Part shown: piece after piece, positions 54,497 to 63,863 of the stretch
Numbering within the stretch: position 1 is the first letter of the stretch
Layout of the letters: every line of letters starts with the position of its first letter
Source: Serpula lacrymans var. lacrymans S7.9
Lineage: Eukaryota > Basidiomycota > Agaricomycetes > Boletales > Serpulaceae
DNA: 64,000 nucleotides
Reading direction: 5' to 3'
Assembly: GCF_000218685.1 (NCBI RefSeq)
Contig: NW_006763299.1
Coordinates: 802,061-866,060, forward strand
Translations under genes and position numbers: made by a program
Notes under the pieces: model-generated
Database searches by the model: none
What the model was told of the DNA's origin: nothing
Seen by the model: only the letters and a program-made list of their open reading frames with translations

Positions 54497-55661
54497 TTGG
54501 CAAATGGGATGCAGGTGGTTGTGATACAAGGTGTGCCTCCAATGGGCGACTCTGAACACCTTGCAGGCTTGCGAGTGAAGGTGAAGAACAGCATTGTGTC
54601 TGTCAACTATCGCGGCCTGGATCGGATGCCACCTGACTCTTCATCTTCAACTCCAACCAGGTCCATTTTCACCATCATCCAAGACCCCCACCCTTCCTTT
54701 GACCCAACTCCAAAGCTTGCTGCATTACAAAGGAAGGCTGTGACAAGCCAGTTTAATAGTGAGGAGTGCAACATGACAATAATATTGTTGTGCAGCCAAA
54801 GAAATTGACAAAAGCTAAAGTTGCAACTGGAAAACCCCTGGCAGTAAAGACAAAGCCAGACATAAAAGCAAGTGCCAACCTTGAAACATATCAGCAAAGT
54901 GTCCCCATGGTGCAGCCATTAGCAAATCTGAGTTAGATGAAGAGGAAATTGTGCCTATTTCTTCAAAATCTAAAGGAAAGAAAAAGGCAAGGATTACCCC
55001 ACTGCCTGCCTACCTGCCTGCTTGCAAAAAGTTTAGTCCCAGGAGAAGGAGAAAGCAGAGCGGAGGAAAGTAGCGGAGGCAGTGGGAGCAGGGAAGATGC
55101 AGTCCAGGCATCCCTGCTCTGCCTGCATGTCCAGGGGGCTAGAGTGCCATTCTGGCAGCGGGGGATGACAGGCGTGCGCATGCACAAATTGCAGGGTGGC
55201 CAACCGCTGATGTGAGGAGGAGGGGAACACAGTTGCGGGTCCCAGCAAGGGGAAGAGGAGGGCTCCAGCGGAGTTGGAGGCATTGGAGGTTGTGGAGTGC
55301 CCAATAAAGAAGAAGAAGACAGTGGCACCCGCGGCGGAGAAGTCAGAAGAGGTTTGGCTGGCCCAGGTGGTGGGCCTGCTGGGGGTGTTGCTGGAGGAGC
55401 AGAGGGCTACCGAGGCAGCTCCTTGCTGACCTGGGGGAGGAGACGCTGTACCACCCAGTGTATCTGGTGTGGTTGGACTCTGATGAGGAGTTGGAGGTGA
55501 GAGAGAAGGAGCTCACGGAACTCAGGGAGTGCTTCAAGGAGACGAAGGACTTTGATGTGCATGGCAAGGATGACGAAGAGGAAAGGGAAAAAGAGGAGGA
55601 GGAAGAGGAAATAGAGATGGGAGCTCTGGAGGAACTGGAGTTGGAGGGGCAGGGTGAGTAG
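54497..55661 (+). pseudogene. Decayed ORF with Cys-rich cluster and acidic tail
   Basis: Reading across frames: 54497-54808 (GLRVKVKNSIVSVNYRGLD), then a Lys-rich part; ~55103-55220 a cysteine cluster HPCSACMSRGLECHSG, stop, CACTNCRVANR, stop, CE; a basic stretch SKGKRRAPAELEAL; LAQVVGLLGVLLEEQRA; and 55458-55661 ending in EKEEEEEEIEMGALEELEL. The CxxC...C...CxxC spacing recalls a zinc-cluster DNA-binding motif. Several stops and frame changes show decay. It could be a dead transposon protein or host gene. Confidence 0.4.
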
Positions 55662-55717
55662 CCTCCCCCCTCCTGAGTCAATTACTGTATATAAAATAGC
55701 TGTACAATAGTTTCTTT

Positions 55718-55740
55718 TTTCTCTTTTTTTTTTTTTTTTG
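55718..55740. repeat. Poly-T tract
   Basis: A T-run broken by few C bases follows the acidic ORF and precedes the Gypsy fragment. Confidence 0.8.
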
Positions 55741-56599
55741 AATCAATTTTCTCCTGTTCCGGTCCCAGAAAGTCCACGCAAGTAAGTCCAAGTGAGTATG
55801 GAAAGGAGTGGGTGAGTAAGTTCGAGTAATTGCAAGTCCGAGTGCCAGTTGTAAGTCCCGGAGGACTATCCTCATAAGTAAGGGCCAGGCTTGTCGGGGT
55901 ATATTGCGTAGAAGTCAGAGACTAATTTGGAGGCATTCCTAAGTTCCGTTGCCAGTATCCATGAGGTCTCATTGTCCGTACCTTTGTAGCCAGACCATCT
56001 GACTAGGTAGAGTAGTGAGCAGGGCTTTCTGCGGCGATTGACCTTGGAGTCAAGGATTTTGGAGATTTTGTATTCCGGCTCTCTGTTCACAAGGACAGGG
56101 GAGGCGGAGGCTGGTCACGGTTGGGAATGGAGTTTGGAGTTGCGGGTTTGAGCTGGGATATGTGGAAGGCAGGGTGTATGGCCTTCATACTCTTTGGGAA
56201 TTTCAGTGTGAAGGACCTGGTACCTGCCTAAGCTATGATTGTATAGGGGCCCAGGCATTTCTCTGAGAGTTTCTTAGAGGGGCGCATGGAGCGGAAGTAC
56301 TTGGCTAGGACATATACTTGTCCACCAACTTGGAAGTCTGGGGCTGGCATATGGCGGGTGTCTGCGGGTCCCTAATACTGCTTCTGCGCATGGGCAATCT
56401 TGTCTCGGAAAAATTGTTGAAGGTTGTCTAGGTCCATGGCGTATTCCCAGGCTCTAGCAGAAGTGAGGTTGTGTTTTGGATGCACGGAGATAATAGGGTG
56501 ATAATCCTTGTTTGCAAAGAAGGGGGATACCCGGGTGACCAAATAGTAAAGCCTAATACAAACAGTTTCCATTTCACAATCCTCTAGATATGTGGACCC

Positions 56600-58012
56600 C
56601 TGACACCTGTCACATGTGACATTAGTGGGACTGTCCAATGGGACATCCTAGCATTCATGGGATATCTCAATGTATTTAGGCTTTTCCCACTGGGATTGGC
56701 CTGGGACATCCCTTGGATTTCAGGGCTATTAGCCACATAGCAATGCAGAAGATATTACAGCTAGTAGCCAGGGACTAGGGGGTGACTGAAGTGTTGATGC
56801 AGGTCAAACTGCTCACTTTATTGCCTCTACCATTGGTGTCTATGTCTCTACCATCTCTAGACTTTACTTCAAGGAGCATTCTGAGCTCCAAAAGTCTGTT
56901 GGAGGTTGTCCATCTAAGCTTTCTCCTGCCAATGTCCACCATGTCATGCATCTCATCTCCATTTGCAAGGCAGAAAATACTGTCCAGATCACCAAAGCTC
57001 TTACCAACATCATTAACCAACTTCTTTCCCCAAACACTGTCTTCCAGCACTTGAAAAAGACTGGCATGAAGGCTGTGGTCAAGCAGAAACTCTCTCTTCT
57101 CTCTGCCAAGCATTATAAGGCTAGGTTGGAATTTGCTCATGCTCACAAGGACTGGACTGTGGAGGATTGGAAGAAGGTTGTATAGTCTGATGAGACCAAA
57201 ATCAGTTGCCTGGGGTCAGATAGATGCAAATAGGTGTGGCAAAAGCCAGGTGAGGGGCTCAGTGATAGATTGGTACAGGGAACTCTCAAGTTTAGAGGAG
57301 GTTCCATGATGATCTGGGGCTGTATGACTTGGGAGGGAGTTGTGTATGCTGCTAGAATTGATGGTAGGATGGATGGGGACCTTTATCTTCAGATTTTGAA
57401 GGATGAGCTGCTGAACACCCTGCAGTATTATGGTTTCAATCCTCCTCACATCATCTTTCAGCAAGACAATGGCCCCAAGCATACCTGCAAAAAAGTCAAG
57501 GAGTGGCTAGATGAGCGGGATTTTAGAAATATGGTGTGGCCTGCACAGTCACCTGACCTTAATCCTATTGAACATGGGTGGGGTTGTCTCAAGAGGAGGC
57601 TTGCAGAGTATGAACACCCTCCTAATGGGATGGAGGAGTTGTGGGGGAGGATTCAAGTGGAATGGGAAAAGATAGCAGTTGCAAAGTGTTGCAACTTAAT
57701 TGAAAGCATGCCTAGGAGGATTCAGGCAGTGCTCAAGGCAAAAAAAGACTATATTAAGTACTGATATTCCCTAGATATCTCCTTTGATACCAAATGTGAT
57801 AAAACTGTTGCAATGATATTGCTGTTTTGAAATAAACATATATCTTCACAGCCACTTGGCCAAATCATATGACCCAGGAACCATTTTGTAGCCAAGACCA
57901 AGTACTTTTGTCAACCCCACAAAAGCTAAGCAAAATTCCTACGCCTGTTGATGGTGCACTTTGCACATGGCATTTAGGCCAAACATTGCAACAGTTTTTG
58001 GAGTCACTGTAT
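56600..58012 (+). mobile_element. Tc1-like (DD34E) transposon inserted in Gypsy pol
   Basis: The right end reads TTTTTGGAGTCACTG + TA at ~57994-58010, the inverse of the TACAGTGACCTCAAAAACC end at 51409. Gypsy pol resumes immediately after it, so this marks the insertion edge. The left terminal repeat was not found; the boundary near 56600 is approximate. Confidence 0.75.
56793..57764 (+). pseudogene. Tc1 transposase, two nonsense codons
   Basis: One frame runs from DAGQTAHFIASTIGVYVSTI (helix-turn-helix) through GCPSKLSPANVHHVMHLI, FQHLKKTGMKAVVK and LEFAHAHKDWTVEDWKKVV to 57764. TAG interrupts at 57183-57185, where VVWSDE is usual, and at 57231-57233. The catalytic triad is complete: D in SDETKI (57186), D in FQQDNGPKHT (~57465) and E in PDLNPIEHGW (~57567). 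The second D and E are separated by 34 residues (DD34E). The N-terminal ~30 residues are missing or degraded. Two point changes and a damaged start are the only obvious defects. Confidence 0.85.
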
Positions 58013-58934
58013 ATTCTCGTCAGATAAGCTCCAGGGTTTTGTTCTGACCAAAATAGCTGGAGAGAGGGTGATCATGTCATGTTTATCCCAGAGTACTTGG
58101 AGTTGGAGGTCATTGACATCTGGGATGTAGAGGCGGTTGTCCTGCCAGAGGAAACCATTGAGGTTGGTGGACCAACAGGGGTCATTCTGAGGAGGGTTGG
58201 TGAGGAGTGCGGCAGAAACCGGATTGATGACCAGGGAGGTGAGTATGTCCTGGTGGATCACTTCGGAGTCCATAATGGAGATGGCTTGCAGTACTAACCA
58301 GGTTTGGTTAGGGACAAAGCCATAAGGATGAAACCAGTTGCTTAAAGGTGAAGACCAGTCAGAAGTTCTGCAGGTTGACCCTTGCGTAGTTGCTGTCTCC
58401 CTCTTTGGGGTAGATGTCCTGGTTGGAGGTGGATGATCATGTTGAACTGCAAGACAAACTCCGACCAGCGGGCTTGCTGCTGGGTCAGGACTTTTGTGGT
58501 GGAAAAGTATTCCAGGTTCTTGTGGTCAGTAACAACATTGACCAGAGAAGCGGAACCTTTGAGGTAGTGTCGCCACATTTTGAAAGCTTCAAAAATTGCA
58601 AGTAGTCCTTGATCATGAGTGTCGTAGTTGAGCTCCGGAGCAGTAAGAGTACGGGAGTGGAAAGCCACTGGGTGGAGTTCTCCATCCAGAGTCAAGATGG
58701 AAAGGATGGCAGCAATAGTGTAGTCCAAAGCATTGGTCTCCACAATTAGTTGAGCGTCCGGGAGCCAGTGCAAGAGGACCAGAGCAATCATGAAGGCTTT
58801 TTTCAGCACTTTAAAGGAATCACAACAACTGTTGGAAAAGTTCTAAGGGGTGTCTTTTTAAGTAAGGCAGGTGAGCAGAACAACGATACTGGAGTAGTTG
58901 TTGATGAAACAACGGTAGAAGTTGGCAAACCCCA

Positions 58935-59275
58935 TGTAACAACCAAGAGTTATTTACTCTGGCACACACAGGAACACACTATAAAGAAGATGATGGGGAG
59001 TGGTTACCCCTTAGGCTGCAGTGAGTTAGTTGTGCTAGACAACAGGAGGACTCGCTGAGTCCTTCCCCATGTATTGTTCTTGTATATATACTAAAATACA
59101 TGAGGTACTGTACAGTTGTAAATAAAGTTCAAAGTCCAATGTCTAGCATGTGACCATGAAAAGTCGAAAATGTAATGTAAAGTAAATGGTCACATGACTG
59201 GTCATGTGACTTGGAAAATAAAAGTAGAAGTACAAAAGTAAAGCATAAGTAGGTGCTGGTATGTTAATTGTAACA
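58935..59275 (-). repeat. Chimeric LTR (family A end, family B body)
   Basis: The left part (TGTAACAACCAAGAGTTATTTACTCTGGC to ~59040) matches family A. The right part (CTTCCCCATGTATTG..., GTCCAATGTCTAGCATGTGAC, GTTAATTGTAACA) matches family B. Flanks CCCCA and GTCCA match at three of five positions. It lies within Gypsy pol. Confidence 0.75.
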
Positions 59276-59504
59276 GTCCACAGTTTCAAAAGTAACAGAG
59301 GAGGCCCGGAGCTAGAACAATTGCATAGTAAACTGGGTGGATCCTTTGAGTTTGCAGGCCCGTTGAAAGGTGACTGCATTTATAAGGGAGACATTAGAGA
59401 TTGGAGGGTCAGAGGTTGGAGTTGACATTGATTTGACATTCAAGGTCTCTGGAGAGCAGAAGAAGATATTATTCAGTACCCAGTTGATTAACACATTGTA
59501 GCGG

Positions 59505-61327
59505 TGTCATGCACCAAAGTTGATTGGTAGCATGGACAGGTGTCAATAACGAAGCGAATATTCAAAAAGACTCACCTTTGCGCCACACAGGCATAGTGCC
59601 ACATGGAATAGTAATTAATATTGCCTTTTTCGAACTTGTGGCTAATCAGCACCACCTCTATTAGGCAATCCAGTTACGCTCACCTTTGCTTTTACATTCA
59701 GTACTTTCCGCATTTCGGCATTTCGGCAAATTTTTGCGTCGCCACTGGCTACACATTGTATTGCGCCCTGGCTTTTGTCATTTCCTTCACTTCCCTTCCT
59801 TTGCCTAGCCCCACCATGGGTCCCTTACTCTCGTTTGTATTCTCACCCAATGGTCGTTTCTGGATCCCCATTTTAGTTCACCTCCTCGTCACCTCCAGCC
59901 TCCTCCTCCTCATCTTCTTTGCTCCCCCACCATTTCTGATATCACCACTTCCTATTCCCTTCCATCGCCAATCCATTGACTACCATGTGCCACTGCTGAT
60001 ATCAGCAAAGCCCTGGCGACCAGTTCAAATAGGGCAACAGGTACATCTTTATGATGTCGATCTACCATCATATACTATCAAAACATTGGTCGCTCGTCTT
60101 GCCTGGTTGGAGTGTGGGTGGGTAGTTTTTGAGCTGGAGAAGGTTCATCCCCTTGCGTTGCCCATGTTTATTGCTGTCCCATTCACTTGGGTACACTTAT
60201 CTTTTGTCCATCGTCTTCGCTACAGCTACACCTACCACACGCTGCCTGGGACTCACTTGTTCCAAATTGGGACTACTCCTCTCCCTCCCTCGTTTGACCA
60301 GGTGGTCCAATACAACCAGTCCATTGGTAAGGCCATGGAACTGTCGGATTTGGACTAGGTGGTGGACTAGTGGCTCCAGTTTCTTTTTTTTCAGCAGAAC
60401 ATTCATTTACAGTGCAATTATTTTTGAATTTTGAATCATTTTTATGGACACATATTTTTAGAATGCCTGATGACAATAAAGGAATTGTGTTGATACTAAT
60501 AGTGTTTTGCCTTGCCCTTTTTTTACTGTATCTTCCCATGACATCATGATTTTCCTGCTCTCTTTTTGCTATTGGACTTTACTTTATGGCTGTACAAACC
60601 TGTGACATTACTCACAGCATTCATTGTTCTATCCCTTTTTTTTCCTTTTTTTGACAATCTTATCCTGTACTACCTATGCAGGATTTGTCAGTGTACATTC
60701 CTTCATGTTCTTTCTCATTCTTTTTGCACAGCTATACTGTGCATAGCCTACTTTTCTTTCACTATATAAACCCCTGTATTTTACCTTGTAAAAAAATTTA
60801 AAAAAACAAGAACTCGAATCCGGACTTCTTCTCTAATCTCAAGTTCACTACTCACTACTACTTGTGATCCAGTGTGGTCACAACACTTCCCACTGCTACC
60901 ACTGTTAACTGCTGTCACCGTCACTTGTCACTTTTTGAAAGTGATTGTTATCCCTTTCGATTAGAGTCCTTCTGAGCACTACAGTCTGTGCGTCAGGAGC
61001 CTGCTATCACTGGGAACTTTGTCACCTCGTCACATTGTCATTCTCAAACCTACCTTGTGCTACAATTAGCAAGGTAGTACTCGTCTATACTCGCCACAAA
61101 GCACCTATCTTTCTATATTCCAACTATCCCTCCTCCTCAAAACCCACACCCATACATCTCTGGGTTTTACTTTGAAGGATTGTTATACGTACCACCCCAC
61201 GAACAACCAGACCACTCCACTGTTCTAGGAGGCAAAGCCCATAAACAAGTTCTGTGGAATCTGGGAGGATTGTGTGTTAGTTTGTTTTGTGTGTGTTTTT
61301 TTCTAACAACAGTTCTCATCATCGACA
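59505..61327 (+). mobile_element. 1.8-kb TG...CA element, copy 3 (full length)
   Basis: Runs TGTCATGCACCAAAG...CATCATCGACA with GCGG on both sides (59501-59504, 61328-61331). Its left flank is Gypsy pol, whereas its right flank is a family-A LTR that begins exactly at GCGGCACTTTC. The matching GCGG may therefore reflect recombination between two inserted copies. TATATAAA lies at 60763-60770. Confidence 0.75.
59621..60358 (+). CDS. Conserved 245-aa ORF of the TG...CA element, copy 3
   Basis: The frame has the same length as 6714-7451, with about 34 residue differences and no gaps. Differences such as Cys/Arg, His/Tyr and Ser/Leu are spread along the protein. Conserved blocks include WVVFELEKVHPLALPMFIAV, YTYHTLPGTHLFQIGTT and PSFDQVVQ. 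A hydrophobic stretch at ~60-105 could be membrane-spanning. No domain recognised. Retention of the frame at this divergence hints at coding constraint but does not prove it. Confidence 0.5.
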   Translation: MPFSNLWLISTTSIRQSSYAHLCFYIQYFPHFGISANFCVATGYTLYCALAFVISFTSLPLPSPTMGPLLSFVFSPNGRFWIPILVHLLVTSSLLLLIFFAPPPFLISPLPIPFHRQSIDYHVPLLISAKPWRPVQIGQQVHLYDVDLPSYTIKTLVARLAWLECGWVVFELEKVHPLALPMFIAVPFTWVHLSFVHRLRYSYTYHTLPGTHLFQIGTTPLPPSFDQVVQYNQSIGKAMELSDLD

Positions 61328-61659
61328 GCGGCACTTTCTATTTTGTTCAAACTCCACCCTCTCGCGCTGCGCTGCCTTTCTTCTTATTTTAGCCATAAGT
61401 CTCTCATGAAGTGGAGCTGGTCACACAGGCTGTGCCCTCTGACATCATCAGCCACTGCTTTCATCAACTGTACAGTATATAAGTACAAACACACTGTAGT
61501 AGTATATAAACCTCAATAGATCCAGGAAACTCCTCAGCGAGTCCTCCTGTTGTTTACCCACAACTAACTTGGTCCTATCTTAAGGGGTAACCACTCCCCC
61601 TTATCACTCTTTTGCTTGTCTGAGTTGTGCGCCAGAGTAACTAGCTCTTGGTTGTTACA
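61328..61659 (+). repeat. LTR family A, 5'-truncated
   Basis: GCGGCACTTTC... to CTCTTGGTTGTTACA matches the last two-thirds of 9100-9593. TATATAAACC lies at ~61502. The missing 5' part was presumably lost where the 1.8-kb element joins. Confidence 0.8.
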
Positions 61660-61899
61660 GACACAGGCTGTGCCCTATGACATCATCAGCCACTATTTTT
61701 ATCAACTGTATAGTACATAAGTACAAACACTTTGTATTAGTATATAAACTCTAATAGATCCAGGAGACTCCTCAGCGAGTTCTCCTGTTGTTTACCCACA
61801 ACTAACTTGGTCCTACCACTAAGGGGTTTATCCACTCCTACTCCCTCACAATTGCTTGTCTGAATTGTGTGCCAGAGTATCAAAACCTTGGTTGTAACA
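61660..61899 (+). repeat. LTR family A, second partial copy
   Basis: GACACAGGCTGTGCCCTATGAC... to ACCTTGGTTGTAACA repeats the 3' part of the preceding LTR, so two partial copies lie in tandem. Confidence 0.75.
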
Positions 61900-62089
61900 T
61901 ATAAGGTCAAACAGTTGTTGACTACAGGAAAGGCACCATTCAAAGTTACAAGGTTATATCTCCACAAGAAAGTGAAAAGATGAAGTGGAGTTTGAAATGA
62001 AAGAAAAGTGCTGCAGGTGTCTGAAAATGAATAAAGATGGTTCAAGAGGAGAAAGAAAGTTGAAAGTCCAAAAATTGTGTATCATAACA
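61900..62089 (-). repeat. LTR 5' part, minus strand
   Basis: On the minus strand TGTTATGATACACAATTTTTGGAC begins at 62089, preceded by the purine tract AGGATGGGGGTAG (62101-62090), the proper order for a 3' LTR of the Gypsy fragment at 62608-63195. It is truncated at ~61900. Confidence 0.65.
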
Positions 62090-62206
62090 CTACCCCCATC
62101 CTAAGGTTTGACTTCTAGGCGAGACCAAATTCGGAGGTAGCAGTTAAGTTTTTGGACATAAGTTGAAAAAGGGAATTAAAAATATTTGAATCCATTTTTC
62201 TAAGTT

Positions 62207-62607
62207 TCCTACACTTGGGGAAAAATCCCATGTTTTATATTGAAACATTTGAAAAGCACTTGAAAAACAAAGACTTTGTTCCTTACCATGTTTCTTTACA
62301 TGACATTGGAGTTATTTTGCCTACCATTTTTTCAATCTTTTCTTATAAAATATTAGGGAAAATATCCAAAATTTATTGTTACAAAACATTTTTCCACTCA
62401 GTGTAGATGCAATACTAATTACCAATGTTTTGCAAGAATATATCTTGTATATTTCCCCAATATTTCTTAAGAAAGCATTGAAAAAACATTGAACAAAAAA
62501 TGTCCAATGTTATTTCTAGAAACATGCTAAGAAACAAAGTCTCTATATTTCAAGTGTTTTTCAAATGCTTTATTATACAACATAGGACCTTGCCCCCAAT
62601 GCTAGGA
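62207..62607. repeat. ~400-bp near-complete palindromic foldback element (MITE-like)
   Basis: The left arm (TCCTACACTTGGGG, GAAACATTTGAAAAGCACTTG, AAGACTTTGTTCCTTACCATG, ATGACATTGGAG, TTTTTTCAATCTTTTCTTA, AAATATTAGGGAAAATAT) is mirrored by the right arm read on the other strand, block by block, up to near the centre (~62407). Arms are ~195 bp. It ends TCCTA...TAGGA and has no ORF with a recognisable domain. Confidence 0.85.
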
Positions 62608-63195
62608 GCCAAGGGATTCTTAGAATAAAATTCACAAGCAGCATCACGGGAATTGTCTAGATGGGCTTCTGGTTCTCACGTTCTGTCCTCATCTCCATAG
62701 CCTTTCCAGAGGACTAGGAATTCTAGTTTTCCATGTTTTAAGTGTGCATCCACCACTGGTTTGACTTTGAAATCTTCTTCACCTTCCTGGGTGACTACAA
62801 CCAGTCTGGGCCAGTCTATACGCTGTCCTGGAAGTGGCCCTTTATAGGGTTTTACACAGCTAATGTTGACCGTGGGTACTACCCTCATTCATTTTGGAGT
62901 TCCAGCTCTACTGCATTTGGCTTGACTTCCTTAATCCGATAAGGGCCAATCCACTTTTTGGTCAGTTTTCTAGACTGCCAATATTTCAATTTTAAGTGGT
63001 CAATATCTAAGCAGACCAAGTTGCCAACCTTATAGTCAGGTGTTTTAGAGTGCCTATGCTCTGCCCTGTCTTTTGTCTGCTCTGCAGTCCTGAATAGTGC
63101 CTTGTGCATTTCATCTAAGACAGGCTTCATGTCATTGGCCATAATCCCAGCAGCCTCATTCTTGCTTTTACCAGGTTCTACACCCATTCTTGGCT
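62608..63195 (-). pseudogene. Ty3/Gypsy integrase C-terminus and chromodomain
   Basis: On the minus strand 63199-62885 reads RMGVEPGKSKNEAAGIMAND, KTPDYKVGNLVCLDI, YWQSRKLTKKWIGPYRI. It overlaps and then extends the truncated Gypsy pol at 34000-34160 (RMGVEPGKSKNEAAGN), so both belong to one family. After a frame break 62888-62608 reads TVNISCVKPYKGPLPGQR and a chromodomain (VDAHLKHGKLEFLVLWKGYGDED). The foldback element and a purine tract plus LTR start lie downstream. Confidence 0.85.
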
Positions 63196-63259
63196 GCACT
63201 GCTTTCTTTTATTTTTAGCTACAACTCTCTCGTGTATTGGAGCTGGTCACAAGTGCTGC

Positions 63260-63629
63260 TGTTACAATTGACATACCAGCACCTACTTTATGCTTCACTT
63301 TTCTGTACTTTTACTCTTCATTTTCCAAGTCACATGACCAATCATATGATGCATCACCTGACCAGTGTCTAGACTCAACATGTGACTGGTCACATGCTGG
63401 ACATCGGACTTTAAACTTTATTTATCTACTGTATAGTACCTCATGTATTGTAGTATATATACTGGAGCAATACATGGGGAAGGACTCAGTGAGTCCTCTC
63501 CTAGTGTATACCAACATTAGTGAAGACAACCTCCCTCCTTTGATAGGTTGTACACTTCCTTTCCTACTATTGAGTTGTAGTTGGTTGTGCTCCAGTGCCC
63601 CAAGATAGAATTTTGTTGGTGTTGTCACA
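63260..63629 (+). repeat. LTR, family B
   Basis: Runs TGTTACAATTGACATACCAGC...TTGTTGGTGTTGTCACA with TATATATACTGG at ~63455. Its left neighbour (63196-63259) is a scrap of family A. Flanks GCTGC / GCCCT do not match. Confidence 0.8.
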
Positions 63630-63760
63630 GCCCTCGGGACAGACCCCATACTTGGCCATAGCATAGGAATTGGAGCAACCTTGGAGAATCTGCTCCAGGG
63701 CCTTCCTTTTGACATAGTAAAGGTCCATGGACGCTGGTCAAGCAATGCCTTCTGACAAAT
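63630..63760 (+). pseudogene. Tyrosine recombinase C-terminal scrap
   Basis: The frame reads ALGTDPILGHSIGIGATLEN, LLQGLPFDIVKVHGRWSSNAF and then stops. The GHSxRIG...GRWSS pattern is the box II region of tyrosine recombinases found in fungal Crypton/DIRS-type elements. The Arg of HxxR is Gly here, and the nucleophilic Tyr is not present. A dead fragment. Confidence 0.55.
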
Positions 63761-63791
63761 TATGACATTTGTTTATAGTATGAGAAAACAT

Positions 63792-63863
63792 GCATTGGCC
63801 AGGGCTTAAACCTGGGACTCCAGCTTTCATGGTCTGGTGCTTTACCAACTAAGCTACCAAGGC
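63792..63863 (-). tRNA. tRNA-like pseudogene or SINE head
   Basis: Seventy-two nt on the minus strand fold as an acceptor stem GCCTTGG/CCAATGC (6 of 7 pairs), D arm GCTT...AAGC, a T arm CCAGG-TTTAAGC-CCTGG (5 pairs) and a weak anticodon stem CCAG/CTGG with an oversized loop containing CCATGAA. The A box is TAGCTTAGTTGG, the B box AGGTTTAAGCCC, and TTTT follows 4 nt downstream. The enlarged anticodon loop lacking a proper T33 argues against a functional tRNA. Confidence 0.5.

Larger units (their letters stand above)
55872..59504 (-). pseudogene. Chromodomain Ty3/Gypsy pol, minus strand, nested insertions
   Basis: In coding order on the minus strand: 59504-59276 protease-to-RT linker (LINWVLNNIFFCSPETLNV, ISNVSLINAVTFQRACKL); a family-A/B LTR inserted at 58935-59275; 58809-58342 RT end and RNase H (LIVETNALDYTIAAILS, FHSRTLTAPELNYDTHDQ, VTDHKNLEYFS); 58273-58020 integrase zinc-finger approach (NGFLWQDNRLYIP, VLWDKHD); a Tc1 element to ~56600; 56570-56372 integrase C-terminal part (VSPFFANKDYHPIISVHP, TSARAWEYAMDLDNL); then 56350-56150 in several frames; and 56090-55872 a chromodomain (EPEYKISKILDSKV, LLYLVRWSGYKGTDNETSW). 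The RT palm and integrase core are missing. Chromodomains target such elements to histone-marked chromatin. Confidence 0.85.
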
